From assembly GCF_007991275.1 (NCBI RefSeq), contig NZ_BJYA01000002.1:124001-188000 (forward strand): DNA of 64,000 nt, written 5' to 3'. The notes beneath the pieces were generated by a model that searched no databases, was not told where the DNA came from, and worked only from the letters and a program-made list of their open reading frames with translations. Shown here piece by piece: positions 55,802-64,000 of this stretch (its first letter is position 1; each line of letters begins with the position of its first letter). The DNA comes from Alkalibacillus haloalkaliphilus (GTDB lineage: Bacteria; Bacillota; Bacilli; Bacillales; Alkalibacillaceae). A program made the translations under genes and the position numbers.

Positions 55802-57238
55802 GTGTTGGACTTATCACAATTAATAGATGTTAAAGTTAATGACAATCGTATGAACGCTTTGATCGAGTTCAATAACAGTTATTTTTCTAATGTTGAACTA
55901 GATGAAGAGTTTAGTATAGCTGAATTAATTACACCTTCAAACATTATTAATTTTCTTCATAAGAATGAAATTGTTTACGGTATTGATGAAGAAGCCATCC
56001 ACCAATTTTGTGAAGACATTTTAAACAGTGAAGGTGAAAATTTAGATTCCTCACAAATTGAAGTAGCTAGAGGTATTGAAGCTGAAAATGGTGAGGATGG
56101 CTATATTGATTATCATGTAAACCTTAATTCAAAAGTAGATGTTGACGGAGAGACGCATAAAATCGATTTTAAAGAAATGATGCAAATTCCAATCGTTGAA
56201 ACAGATGAACCGTTACTAACTTTTGTAGCTCCAACAAAAGGTGAACCTGGTATTAATGTTTATAATAAAAAGGTTGAAGCGAAACCAGGCAAGGTTGTAA
56301 CAATAAAAGCGGGCGAAAATACAAAACATACTGAGAAAGATCAAACGATATATGCAACAGATAGTGGACAAGTCACCTTAACTGAAAAAGAAATTAAAGT
56401 ATTGCCAGTATATGAAGTGAACAAAGACCTTGATTTGACAATTGGTAACATTGAATTTAATGGTTCCATTGTAATTAAAGGGGATGTACCAGAAGGGTTC
56501 AGTTTAAATGCCCGTGGTGATATTACGGTAAAAGGTATAGTTGAAGGTGCTTATTTAGAAGCGGGTGGCTCTGTTTTTATTGAAGAGGGCGTCTCTTCTC
56601 AGGGAAAAGGTAAAATTCGCGCAACTTTAGATATTAAAGCAGGTAATATAAACCAAGGAAATTTAGAAGCTGGTCGAAGCATTTATGTTAATCAATCAAT
56701 ACTACATAGCGAAGTAATTGCTCGCGAATTTGTATCTTGTTACAAAGGGCATATTATTGGCGGTTCGATATCTAGTGGTCAATTAATTGAAGCTAATGAT
56801 ATAGGTAATCGTATGAGTTCCAAAACAGTACTGTATTTAGGTGAAAATAAAAAAGTGGTTGAGAAAAAGTCATATATAGAAGAACGAATGAAAGAACTAG
56901 TGGAACAGTTGAAAAAATTAAAAACGATCGGTAGCAAGATGGAACAGTTACAAGAATTGCGTGAATTAAGTAGTAAAGAAAGAATTACTCTTTTGAGGCA
57001 AAAGCGTTCTTATGAAAAAGCTAAATTAGAATTAAGTGAACTAAATGATGAGTACTCCATTTATACACAGAATGATATGAACTACAATGAAGAGAATTTA
57101 CCTAATGTAACAGTTCATGGTATAATTTATCCAAATGTAGAAGTGAAATATAGCAAGTATGCAAAAGTGTTCAATCAAGAGGCTAGTAAAGTTTCGATTG
57201 TTTATGAAAATCATGATTTTTCTATAAATCCACTATAG
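55802..57238 (+). CDS. FapA/DUF342 family protein
   Basis: Protein of 478 residues. The N-terminal 170 residues are mixed; the centre (about 180-340) is the DUF342 repeat rich in Gly and Val (NIEFNGSIVIKGDVPEGFSLNARGDITVKGIVEGAYLEAGGSVFIEEGV... IKAGNINQGNLEAGRSIYVNQSILHSEV), which folds as a beta helix; a coiled coil (about 355-425) and short beta end follow. FapA members serve flagellar placement or glucose signalling in Vibrio. Start GTG 55802 after AAGGGGTG. B. subtilis fla/che has no such gene at this point. Confidence 0.82.
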   Translation: MLDLSQLIDVKVNDNRMNALIEFNNSYFSNVELDEEFSIAELITPSNIINFLHKNEIVYGIDEEAIHQFCEDILNSEGENLDSSQIEVARGIEAENGEDGYIDYHVNLNSKVDVDGETHKIDFKEMMQIPIVETDEPLLTFVAPTKGEPGINVYNKKVEAKPGKVVTIKAGENTKHTEKDQTIYATDSGQVTLTEKEIKVLPVYEVNKDLDLTIGNIEFNGSIVIKGDVPEGFSLNARGDITVKGIVEGAYLEAGGSVFIEEGVSSQGKGKIRATLDIKAGNINQGNLEAGRSIYVNQSILHSEVIAREFVSCYKGHIIGGSISSGQLIEANDIGNRMSSKTVLYLGENKKVVEKKSYIEERMKELVEQLKKLKTIGSKMEQLQELRELSSKERITLLRQKRSYEKAKLELSELNDEYSIYTQNDMNYNEENLPNVTVHGIIYPNVEVKYSKYAKVFNQEASKVSIVYENHDFSINPL

Positions 57239-57253
57239 AAAGGGTCGGTTTTA

Positions 57254-57568
57254 ATGAGTTGGAAAGCTGTTGAGATGCAAGTGGCTCTCCCAAGAACCCA
57301 AGATGCTAGTCAACTTCAAGACCAATTACAACAACGCGGCCAATTAATGCAAGACCAAATTACGCATGAACAACTGCGAGAACTTGAACGTAAAAGAAAA
57401 GCAGTCTTAGAATCTGAACAAACTGAACAAATCGACAATGAAGAGGACAGCCGTAAACATGAAGCAGAAGCGAAAGCAAATGGTCATAATCAAACTGAAA
57501 GTAAGGATCAACGTAGGACAAGCATCCCTCACCCTTACTTAGGTCATCGAGTCGATTTTACAAAGTAA
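57254..57568 (+). CDS. Small charged coiled-coil protein, unknown
   Basis: Protein of 104 residues, unrecognised. Starts MSWKAVEMQVALPRTQDASQ, then Gln/Glu-rich helix (QDQLQQRGQLMQDQITHEQLRELERKRKAV), a polar acidic stretch, and a conserved-looking end RTSIPHPYLGHRVDFTK. No signal or TM. Lies between the FapA-like and SwrB-like genes; the AAAGGGTCGG site and tight spacing support it as a gene of the operon. Confidence 0.72.
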   Translation: MSWKAVEMQVALPRTQDASQLQDQLQQRGQLMQDQITHEQLRELERKRKAVLESEQTEQIDNEEDSRKHEAEAKANGHNQTESKDQRRTSIPHPYLGHRVDFTK

Positions 57569-57590
57569 ACAATATTAGGTGGTATGGAAG

Positions 57591-58133
57591 TTGGAAATCA
57601 TTTATTTAGTTCTACATGGAATAGCTTTATTTGCGATATTTTGGCTATTCATTCAATTAAGGCAATCGAATGAATCTGAAAAACAATCAGAGCAACGAGT
57701 TCAAGAGATTGAAGATTTATTTAACTCATATTTATTAGAAATAAAAGATGAAAATAAAAAATTAATAGAACAACTATCTAAAGTAGAGCGAACTAATCAA
57801 TATTCCTCAACAACTAATAACGACCAAGATCAATCGAGTAACAATATAAGTTTAAAAAATCATGGAAAAAGCTTTGATTATACTACCCCACCTGAAGACG
57901 AGTATGACGCTTTTGATTTAGAACATGTCATCTCAGAACAAGAGGATCAATTAGAGCTAAGCACCGAAAAACAAATGGATCATGAGCAACGAAGCTCTCA
58001 ACCTAGCCTACAAAATCAAGTCCTCGACCTTATTAAACAAGGTTACTCAATAGAAACGACAGCAAAGAAGTTAAATATGGGCTATACAGAAGTTGAACTT
58101 ATTGTAAAATTTAATCATAAAATGACTATTTAA
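57591..58133 (+). CDS. swrB: SwrB-like (YlxL) swarming motility protein
   Basis: Protein of 180 residues. One N-terminal TM helix (EIIYLVLHGIALFAIFWLFIQL), a coiled coil (about 28-70), a polar linker, and a C-terminal helix-turn-helix-like element (VLDLIKQGYSIETTAKKLNMGYTEVELIVKF). This plan and the place at the operon end match B. subtilis SwrB, which promotes basal body maturation and SigD activity. TTG 57591 has AGGTGGT seven bases upstream. No terminator follows. Confidence 0.78.
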   Translation: MEIIYLVLHGIALFAIFWLFIQLRQSNESEKQSEQRVQEIEDLFNSYLLEIKDENKKLIEQLSKVERTNQYSSTTNNDQDQSSNNISLKNHGKSFDYTTPPEDEYDAFDLEHVISEQEDQLELSTEKQMDHEQRSSQPSLQNQVLDLIKQGYSIETTAKKLNMGYTEVELIVKFNHKMTI

Positions 58134-58136
58134 TAC

Positions 58137-58165
58137 TTGCTACGCAAAATCAGTTATGATATATT
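58137..58165 (+). promoter_or_regulatory. Extended -10 SigA promoter of rpsB
   Basis: TTGCTA (58137-58142), 17 nt, TATATT (58160-58165), TGA before the -10. It starts four bases after the swrB-like stop and resembles the rplS promoter at 14890. Confidence 0.75.
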
Positions 58166-58258
58166 TACTTTTGGTGTTAATACACACGCTTGTGGACGTA
58201 AGTAAAGGTGCTCATCAGTCATGAGTTTTGCTTATATATGAAGCAAGCGGAGGAAAAA
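58164..58258 (+). ncRNA. Structured 5' leader of rpsB, possible S2 autoregulatory RNA
   Basis: Three helices: TTTACTT-29-AAGTAAA (58164-58206) with a small inner GTGT-4-ACAC; CTCAT-5-ATGAG (58211-58225); TTGCTT-7-AAGCAA (58228-58246). The ribosome site AGGAGG follows unstructured. Ribosomal protein leaders often bind their product; that S2 binds here is a guess. Confidence 0.45.
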
Positions 58259-58280
58259 AACCATTTAGGAGGATTTTATT

Positions 58281-59030
58281 ATGTCAGCTATTTCAATGAA
58301 ACAGCTATTGGAAGCTGGTGTTCATTTCGGACACCAAACACGCCGTTGGAATCCAAAAATGAAGCGCTACATTTTCACTGAGCGTAACGGCATTTACATC
58401 ATTGACCTACAAAAAACAGTTAAAAAGGTTGATGAAGCATTTAACTTCATTAAGGAAGTTGCTCAAGATGGAGGAACAGTCTTATTCGTAGGTACTAAGA
58501 AGCAAGCACAAGATACGGTGAAAGAAGAAGCGACCCGTTCTGGCATGCATTACATTAACCAGCGTTGGTTAGGTGGTACTTTAACGAACTTCCAAACAAT
58601 CGAAAAGCGTGTTAATCGCCTGAAAGATATCGAGCGTATGGAAGAAGACGGTACTTTTGATGTACTTCCGAAAAAAGAAGTTGTTATGATCTTAAAAGAA
58701 AAAGATCGTCTAGAGAAATTCTTAGGCGGAATTAAAAATATGGAAGAGCTACCTGATGCTCTATTCATCGTTGACCCTAGAAAAGAACGTCTTGCAGTTA
58801 AGGAAGCGCAAAAGTTAGATATCCCTATCGTAGCAATGGTTGATACTAACTGCGATCCAGATGAAATTGATTTCGTAATCCCTGCAAACGATGATGCAAT
58901 TCGTGCTGTTAAACTTATTACTACAAGAATGGCAGATGCGATCCTTGAAGTAAAACAAGGTGAAGCAACAGAAGATGTTGCAGCAGACGCTTCTGAAGAA
59001 CAAGAAGAAAAACAAACAGTTCAAGAGTAA
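58281..59030 (+). CDS. rpsB: 30S ribosomal protein S2
   Basis: Protein of 249 residues at the 30S head-body junction. [43 protein letters not shown] and [12 protein letters not shown] are family marks. An acidic tail (about 230-249) is slightly longer than in B. subtilis. Own promoter, leader and terminator. Confidence 0.98.
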   Translation: MSAISMKQLLEAGVHFGHQTRRWNPKMKRYIFTERNGIYIIDLQKTVKKVDEAFNFIKEVAQDGGTVLFVGTKKQAQDTVKEEATRSGMHYINQRWLGGTLTNFQTIEKRVNRLKDIERMEEDGTFDVLPKKEVVMILKEKDRLEKFLGGIKNMEELPDALFIVDPRKERLAVKEAQKLDIPIVAMVDTNCDPDEIDFVIPANDDAIRAVKLITTRMADAILEVKQGEATEDVAADASEEQEEKQTVQE

Positions 59031-59039
59031 AAGGTTGTA

Positions 59040-59074
59040 GGTGATAAGAGGTAGGACCTTTTATCACCTTTTTT
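59040..59074 (+). terminator. Terminator of rpsB
   Basis: GGTGATAAGAGGT (59040-59052), loop AGG, ACCTTTTATCACC (59056-59068), one G-T pair, six T. Between it and tsf (59075-59185) a tsf promoter must lie, but no clear match is seen. Confidence 0.9.
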
Positions 59075-59185
59075 ACAGCATGAGTTTTAGAAACATAATA
59101 TATGTGGAACGATGTAAACGACTGAGACAGTTTATATCAAATTTAACTTTAAACATAAAAACGATCATTCCAAGGAGGAAGTATA

Positions 59186-60067
59186 ATGGCAATTAGTGCG
59201 AAACTAGTAAAAGAACTGCGTGAAAAAACAGGCGCGGGCATGATGGATTGTAAAAAAGCACTTCAAGAAACTGATGGTGACTTAGATCAAGCTGTTGAAT
59301 TCCTACGTGAAAAAGGTATGTCAAAAGCTGCTAAGAAAGCTGACCGTATCGCGGCAGAAGGATCAACACATATCGTTACTGAAGGTAACACTGCAGTAAT
59401 GATTGAAGTTAACGCAGAAACAGACTTCGTAGCTAAAAACGACGAATTCAAAAACTTATTAGACGTATTAGCTAACCATATTCTTACTCATAAGCCAGCA
59501 ACAGTTGAAGAAGCATTTGAGCAAAAGATTAACGGTGATGAAACTGTAAGTGAATATATTACTTCTGCAATTGCGAAAATTGGAGAGAAACTTTCACTAC
59601 GTCGCTTTGAAATCTTTGAAAGTGATGCTAACTCTGCAATTGGTGCTTACATCCATATGGGTGGTAAAATTGGTGTTCTTGCACAATTAGAAGGTACAAC
59701 TGATGAAGATGTTGCAAAAGACGTTGCAATGCACGTAGCTGCAATCAACCCTGACTACTTATCTCGTGAAGAAGTTGACCAAGAAATTGTGGATACAGAG
59801 CGCGAACGCCTAAAGCAACAAGCTTTAGAAGAAGGTAAGCCTGAGAACATTGTTGAGAAGATGGTAGAAGGTCGTCTAGGTAAATTCTTCGAAGATATTT
59901 GCTTACTTGATCAATCATTCGTAAAAGACCCTGATCAAACAGTGAAGAAGTATGTTGAATCAAAAGGTGCTTCAGTTAAATCGTTCGTACGTTATGAAGT
60001 TGGCGAAGGTATGGAAAAACGTGAAGAAAACTTTGCTGACGAAGTAATGAACCAAGTTAAGAAATAA
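59186..60067 (+). CDS. tsf: Elongation factor Ts
   Basis: Nucleotide exchange factor for EF-Tu, 293 residues. N-terminal UBA-like domain [39 protein letters not shown]; core motif [21 protein letters not shown] precedes the ATG. Follows rpsB as in nearly all bacteria. Confidence 0.98.
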   Translation: MAISAKLVKELREKTGAGMMDCKKALQETDGDLDQAVEFLREKGMSKAAKKADRIAAEGSTHIVTEGNTAVMIEVNAETDFVAKNDEFKNLLDVLANHILTHKPATVEEAFEQKINGDETVSEYITSAIAKIGEKLSLRRFEIFESDANSAIGAYIHMGGKIGVLAQLEGTTDEDVAKDVAMHVAAINPDYLSREEVDQEIVDTERERLKQQALEEGKPENIVEKMVEGRLGKFFEDICLLDQSFVKDPDQTVKKYVESKGASVKSFVRYEVGEGMEKREENFADEVMNQVKK

Positions 60068-60079
60068 CAAACTAATAAG

Positions 60080-60111
60080 AATAGGGGACACTTGGTGTGT
60101 TCCCTATTTTG
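60080..60111 (+). terminator. Possible weak terminator or attenuator after tsf
   Basis: AATAGGGGACAC and TGTTCCCTATT pair with a small loop, but only four T follow. It may give partial readthrough into pyrH, which follows. Confidence 0.6.
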
Positions 60112-60152
60112 TAAAGTAAAAATCACATCCTTACATAATGACGGAGGTAAAT

Positions 60153-60881
60153 ATGTCAACACCTGATTTTAAACGAATCGTATTAAAAATTAGTGGTGAA
60201 GCACTTAGTGGTGAACAAGGGTATGGAATTGACCCGAAATTTATTAAATCAATTGCAGACCAAGTGAAAGCTGTACATGATTTGGGAATTGAAATTGCAA
60301 TTGTAGTCGGTGGCGGTAACATATGGAGAGGCAAAGTTGGTAGTGAAGTTGGCATGGATCGAGCTAACGCTGACTATATGGGCATGTTAGCTACTGTTAT
60401 GAATTCTCTTGCTTTACAAGACAGTTTAGAGAACTATGGAGTAGAAACTCGAGTCCAAACATCGATTGAAATGAGGCAAGTTGCTGAACCTTATATTCGA
60501 CGCAAGGCTATGAGGCATCTAGAGAAAAAGCGTGTTGTCATTTTTGCCGGTGGAACAGGTAATCCTTACTTTTCAACAGACACGACAGCAGCTCTACGTG
60601 CAGCAGAAATAGAAGCTGATGTTATTTTAATGGCAAAAAATAATGTCGACGGTGTCTATTCTGATGATCCAAAACTTAATTCTGATGCATTTAAATACCA
60701 TGAATTAAGCTTCATGGAAGTATTAAATGAAGGGTTAGGTGTGATGGATTCAACAGCTTCATCTTTATGTATGGACAACGATATAGCATTAATAGTATTC
60801 TCTATTATGGAGGAAGGTAACATCAAACGTGTTGTTACTGGAGAAGAAATTGGAACAATAATTAGGAGGAAATCAGAATGA
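60153..60881 (+). CDS. pyrH: Uridylate kinase PyrH
   Basis: UMP kinase of 242 residues of the amino-acid kinase fold. [13 protein letters not shown] at the start, [52 protein letters not shown] 60153 has GGAGG nearby; an ATG 15 bases earlier lies before that site. Overlaps frr by four bases (ATGA). Confidence 0.97.
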   Translation: MSTPDFKRIVLKISGEALSGEQGYGIDPKFIKSIADQVKAVHDLGIEIAIVVGGGNIWRGKVGSEVGMDRANADYMGMLATVMNSLALQDSLENYGVETRVQTSIEMRQVAEPYIRRKAMRHLEKKRVVIFAGGTGNPYFSTDTTAALRAAEIEADVILMAKNNVDGVYSDDPKLNSDAFKYHELSFMEVLNEGLGVMDSTASSLCMDNDIALIVFSIMEEGNIKRVVTGEEIGTIIRRKSE

Positions 60882-61435
60882 GTGATGCAGTAATTAAAGA
60901 TTGTCGCGAAAAAATGTCTAGTGCGATTCAAGCGTTCTCTAAACAATTATCTACAGTGAGAGCAGGTCGTGCTAACCCAGCACTATTAGATAGTGTTTAT
61001 GTTGATTATTATGGTGCAAATACACCATTAAATCAGTTATCAACTGTATCTGCTCCAGAAGCTAGATTACTTGTAATTACACCGTTTGATAAATCTGCTA
61101 TTGGTGATATGGAAAAAGCAATTCAAAAAGCAGATTTAGGATTACAGCCAAACAATGATGGAAACGTGATTCGAATTAATATTCCGGCATTAACCGAAGA
61201 TCGTCGTAAAGAGTTAGTGAAAATAACTCGCAAGTATGCTGAGGAAGCACGTGTTCAAATTCGTAATATTCGTCGTGATGCTAATGATCAATTAAAGAAA
61301 CTTGAGAAAAGTAGCGAGATTACAGAAGATGAATCTCGTTCTTATCAAGACGACGTTCAAAGTGAGACGGATAAGCATATTGCTCAAATTGATCAATTGT
61401 TAGAAGAAAAAGAAAAAGAAATTACAGAAGTTTAA
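60878..61435 (+). CDS. frr: Ribosome recycling factor
   Basis: Protein of 185 residues that with EF-G splits post-termination ribosomes. [44 protein letters not shown] and [26 protein letters not shown] are family marks. Coupled to pyrH, with AGGAGG inside pyrH. Confidence 0.98.
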   Translation: MSDAVIKDCREKMSSAIQAFSKQLSTVRAGRANPALLDSVYVDYYGANTPLNQLSTVSAPEARLLVITPFDKSAIGDMEKAIQKADLGLQPNNDGNVIRINIPALTEDRRKELVKITRKYAEEARVQIRNIRRDANDQLKKLEKSSEITEDESRSYQDDVQSETDKHIAQIDQLLEEKEKEITEV

Positions 61436-61458
61436 AACTTCTTACTTGGAGATTATAA

Positions 61459-61493
61459 CAGCTTTCGCTCACTAAAGCGGAAGCTGAATTTTT
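61459..61493 (+). terminator. Terminator after frr
   Basis: CAGCTTTCGCT (61459-61469) and AGCGGAAGCTG (61476-61486), one G-T pair, loop CACTAA, then AATTTTT. It separates frr from uppS. Confidence 0.75.
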
Positions 61494-61520
61494 CTTAATG
61501 TTGTTTAGAGAGGGATTATT

Positions 61521-62267
61521 ATGCTTTTTCGTACAAACTCTAAAATTGAACAAGATGAATTACAGTCTGAAAACATACCGAAGCACATTGCGATCATTAT
61601 GGATGGTAATGGCAGATGGGCTAAGAAGCGTTCCCTACCAAGGGTTGCTGGTCACCGTGAAGGTATGAAAGCTATTGAAAAGGTTGTTAAACGTGCATCT
61701 AATTTAGGTGTTGAAGCACTGACGTTGTACGCTTTTTCTACAGAAAATTGGAAAAGGCCTAAATCAGAAGTTGAGTTTATTATGAAATTACCATCTCAGT
61801 TTCTAGATACATATTTACCAGGACTTAAAGAAAACAATGTTAGAATAACAACTATGGGTGACTTTGAATCATTGCCTGAATTCACTAAAAGCGCTGTGAG
61901 CAAGGCAATTGATGAAACAAGCCAAAATAATGGTATGGTCTTAAACTTGGCGTTGAACTATGGCAGTCGTAAAGAATTAGTAGATGCTGTGAAAGAAATT
62001 AGCCAGTCTGTATTAGATGGTGAGCTTGATATAGAATCTATAGATGAAGAGAAAATTGAAGATCATTTATATACGAATGAATTACCAGATCCTGATTTAC
62101 TAGTTAGAACAAGTGGTGAACAAAGGTTAAGTAACTACTTGTTGTGGCAATTAGCGTATGCGGAGTTTTACTTTACTGATAAACTTTGGCCTGAATTTAA
62201 TGCAGAAGCATTAGATGAAGCTATTATGGAATATCAACATCGAAAAAGAAGGTTCGGTGGCTTATAG
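61521..62267 (+). CDS. uppS: Undecaprenyl diphosphate synthase (cis-prenyltransferase)
   Basis: Enzyme of 248 residues that builds the C55 carrier for cell wall synthesis. Catalytic D28 in IMDGNGRWAKKRSLPRVAGHREGMKA; FSTENWKRP; and substrate loop RTSGEQRLSNYLLWQLAYAEFYFT. cdsA is 12 bases downstream, as in many bacteria. Confidence 0.97.
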   Translation: MLFRTNSKIEQDELQSENIPKHIAIIMDGNGRWAKKRSLPRVAGHREGMKAIEKVVKRASNLGVEALTLYAFSTENWKRPKSEVEFIMKLPSQFLDTYLPGLKENNVRITTMGDFESLPEFTKSAVSKAIDETSQNNGMVLNLALNYGSRKELVDAVKEISQSVLDGELDIESIDEEKIEDHLYTNELPDPDLLVRTSGEQRLSNYLLWQLAYAEFYFTDKLWPEFNAEALDEAIMEYQHRKRRFGGL

Positions 62268-62279
62268 GGATGTGAGGAA

Positions 62280-63068
62280 ATGAAACAACGAGTCATAACG
62301 GCTGTAATTGGATTGATCATATTTGTTCCCTTTGTAGTTTTTGGAGGGTGGCCATTTGCGTTATTAGTTGCTGTTTTAGCAACAATGGGGTTAAACGAGT
62401 TGTTTCGTATGAACAATATATCAACTTTTAGTTTCCCAGCAGTCTTGAGCTTTTTACTGTTATGGATTTTTTATATTGATCTATTTATAACACCGATCTT
62501 TTCATACATACCGTTGGAACATTTTGAATTATTTTTTATATTTATATTTTCACTGTTAATTTATACTGTTGTTGTTAAAAACGAGAAAACGTATCATGAT
62601 TTATCGTTTGTATTGTTATCTTTATTTTATGTTGGTGTCGGTTTTGCCTACTTTATCGAAACAAGATATGTCGGTTTAGAATATATCTTCTTTGTGTTGT
62701 TAATCATTTGGTTAACTGATTCAGGAGCTTATTTCTTTGGTAAATATATGGGTAAACGCAAGTTGTGGCCTGAAATTAGTCCGAAGAAGACAATTGCAGG
62801 TTTCGTTGGTGGTGTATTAAGTGCCATTGTGATCGCGGTCATCTTTCAATTGATTTTTCAATTATATGATTACGTTATAACGGTAATCGTAATTGCAATA
62901 ATTGCTTCAATCTTAGCACAAATCGGTGACTTAGTTGAATCTGCATTGAAGAGAACTTATGAAGTGAAAGATTCAGGAACATTACTACCAGGTCACGGTG
63001 GTGTCTTAGATCGCTTTGACAGTTTAATCTTTATGCTGCCTTTCTTGCATTTTCTACAATTTATTTAA
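62280..63068 (+). CDS. cdsA: Phosphatidate cytidylyltransferase CdsA
   Basis: Membrane enzyme of 262 residues with about eight TM helices that makes CDP-diacylglycerol from phosphatidate and CTP. Catalytic C-terminal region: [64 protein letters not shown]. Between uppS and dxr, the standard order. Confidence 0.97.
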   Translation: MKQRVITAVIGLIIFVPFVVFGGWPFALLVAVLATMGLNELFRMNNISTFSFPAVLSFLLLWIFYIDLFITPIFSYIPLEHFELFFIFIFSLLIYTVVVKNEKTYHDLSFVLLSLFYVGVGFAYFIETRYVGLEYIFFVLLIIWLTDSGAYFFGKYMGKRKLWPEISPKKTIAGFVGGVLSAIVIAVIFQLIFQLYDYVITVIVIAIIASILAQIGDLVESALKRTYEVKDSGTLLPGHGGVLDRFDSLIFMLPFLHFLQFI

Positions 63069-63094
63069 TATATAGCAATAAATGAGGGTTAAAT

Positions 63095-64000
63095 ATGAAA
63101 AATATTGTCTTATTAGGTGGAACGGGTTCAATTGGATTACAAACTATTGATATAATAAAAGAATACCCTGATGCATTTAATTTATATGCACTAGCATTTG
63201 GAACTCAAGTGGATGTGGCCAAACCGATTATTGAGGAGTTGAAACCTCAAGTCGTTATTGTTAAAGATGGTGAAACAAAAAGTCATCTTGAAAGTACACT
63301 TACATATGATGTTAAAGTGTATGCTGGATTGGATGCATTAAGTGAAATTGTTAAACATGATCAAGTTGATTTAGTAGTTAATGCTCTTTTAGGTAGTGTT
63401 GGTTTAAAGCCTACTCTAGAGGCCATTCGAGCTAAAAAGCAAATTGCGTTTGCAAATAAAGAAACGCTTGTGACAGCGGGGCACCTTGTCATGGAAGAGG
63501 CGAGGAAGTACGGTGTAGACTTATTGCCAGTTGATAGCGAACATGCTGCGATTCATCAATGTCTACGTGGAGAAAATTTAAAAGAATTAAAGCGTATGGT
63601 AATTACAGCTTCTGGTGGTAGCTTTCGTGACCGTACGAGAGAAGAACTCGTAGGTGTTACAAAAGAAGATGCATTAAAACATCCTAATTGGAGTATGGGA
63701 GCAAAGATTACAATTGATTCAGCCACTATGATGAACAAAGGTCTTGAAGTCATTGAGGCTCATTGGCTATTTGGCGTCCCTTATGATCAAATTGATGTGA
63801 TCATGCATAAGGAAAGCGTTATTCATAGTATGGTAGAGTTTACGGACCAAAGTGTTATGGCTCAGTTAGGGACACCAGATATGAGAATACCGATTCAATA
63901 TGCTTTAACATATCCCGAGCGTTACCCTTACAACATGTCAGAGGGATTAGACTTGTTATCATTTGGTACTTTAAACTTTCAAGAAATGAGTTTTGAGCGG
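63095..64000 (+). CDS. dxr: 1-deoxy-D-xylulose 5-phosphate reductoisomerase Dxr (3' end beyond the window)
   Basis: The frame is open for 302 codons to the last base, about four fifths of the usual 380. Product starts [20 protein letters not shown] (NADPH site), then [24 protein letters not shown], metal-site [53 protein letters not shown]. It makes MEP, the first committed step of non-mevalonate isoprenoid synthesis. GAGGGTT precedes the ATG. Confidence 0.96.
   Translation, partial: MKNIVLLGGTGSIGLQTIDIIKEYPDAFNLYALAFGTQVDVAKPIIEELKPQVVIVKDGETKSHLESTLTYDVKVYAGLDALSEIVKHDQVDLVVNALLGSVGLKPTLEAIRAKKQIAFANKETLVTAGHLVMEEARKYGVDLLPVDSEHAAIHQCLRGENLKELKRMVITASGGSFRDRTREELVGVTKEDALKHPNWSMGAKITIDSATMMNKGLEVIEAHWLFGVPYDQIDVIMHKESVIHSMVEFTDQSVMAQLGTPDMRIPIQYALTYPERYPYNMSEGLDLLSFGTLNFQEMSFER

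Noticed and set aside
40-64000. Other antisense open frames inside fabG, smc, hslU, sucC, fliF, fliI, cheY and pyrH
   Set aside because: All lie within strongly conserved + strand genes, start without ribosome sites and carry the Ser/Arg-rich bias of antisense translation.
1-64000. tRNA, rRNA, CRISPR arrays, insertion sequences, prophage or attachment sites
   Set aside because: Gaps are short and were read through; no cloverleaf, repeat-spacer pattern, transposase or phage gene was seen.

Overview
The window is chromosomal DNA from a low-GC, flagellated member of the Bacillaceae. Gene order follows the Bacillus subtilis chromosome almost gene for gene: (fabD)-fabG-acpP-rnc-smc-ftsY-ylxM-ffh-rpsP-khpA-ylqD-rimM-trmD-rplS-rbgA-rnhB-ylqG-ylqH-sucC-sucD-dprA-topA-xerC-hslV-hslU-codY, then the fla/che operon, then rpsB-tsf-pyrH-frr-uppS-cdsA-dxr. 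Many proteins are rich in Asp/Glu and Gln (for example the FliO ectodomain), which would fit a salt-tolerant or halophilic genus. That is an impression; the genus cannot be fixed from this stretch. All genes are on the + strand except one small gene at 1912-2136.

Region 1 (1-8680) holds the end of a fatty-acid synthesis operon, RNase III, the SMC condensin subunit and the SRP genes ftsY, ylxM and ffh. A small UPF0435/DUF1128 gene sits convergent to rnc, between rnc and smc. Region 2 (8680-12540) is the clearest accessory insertion: a 77-residue secreted peptide gene with its own promoter and dyad, a large FtsX-type ABC permease and its ATPase, placed between ffh and rpsP, which are neighbours in B. 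subtilis. Region 3 (12541-21540) carries ribosomal proteins S16 and L19 (the latter with a structured leader), ribosome and tRNA maturation factors, RNase HII, a FliK-like/FlhB-CC-like pair (ylqG, ylqH) and succinyl-CoA synthetase. Region 4 (21541-28720) is dprA, topA, xerC, hslVU and codY. trmFO, expected between topA and xerC, is not there.

Region 5 (29020-58133) is a near-complete fla/che operon: rod and basal body (flgB, flgC, fliE, fliF), switch (fliG, fliM, fliY), export apparatus (fliH, fliI, fliJ, fliO, fliP, fliQ, fliR, flhB, flhA), hook (fliK, flgD, flgE), placement GTPase and ATPase (flhF, flhG), chemotaxis (cheY, B, A, W, C, D) and sigD. Coupling is tight, with many 1-8 nt overlaps and several TTG/GTG starts. 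Unlike B. subtilis it has a two-TM gene between cheD and sigD, and a FapA-family gene plus a small coiled-coil gene ahead of the SwrB-like gene. Two intergenic RNA-like structures lie before flgE and swrD. Region 6 (58134-64000) is translation (rpsB with a structured leader, tsf, frr), UMP kinase and isoprenoid/phospholipid synthesis (uppS, cdsA, and dxr cut by the window end).

Most of the window is conserved housekeeping and motility DNA. The best candidates for something little described are the peptide-permease-ATPase cassette, the duplicated export-switch pair YlqG/YlqH, the fla/che leader structures and the unknown genes flanking sigD. No tRNA, rRNA, CRISPR array, insertion sequence or prophage was seen.
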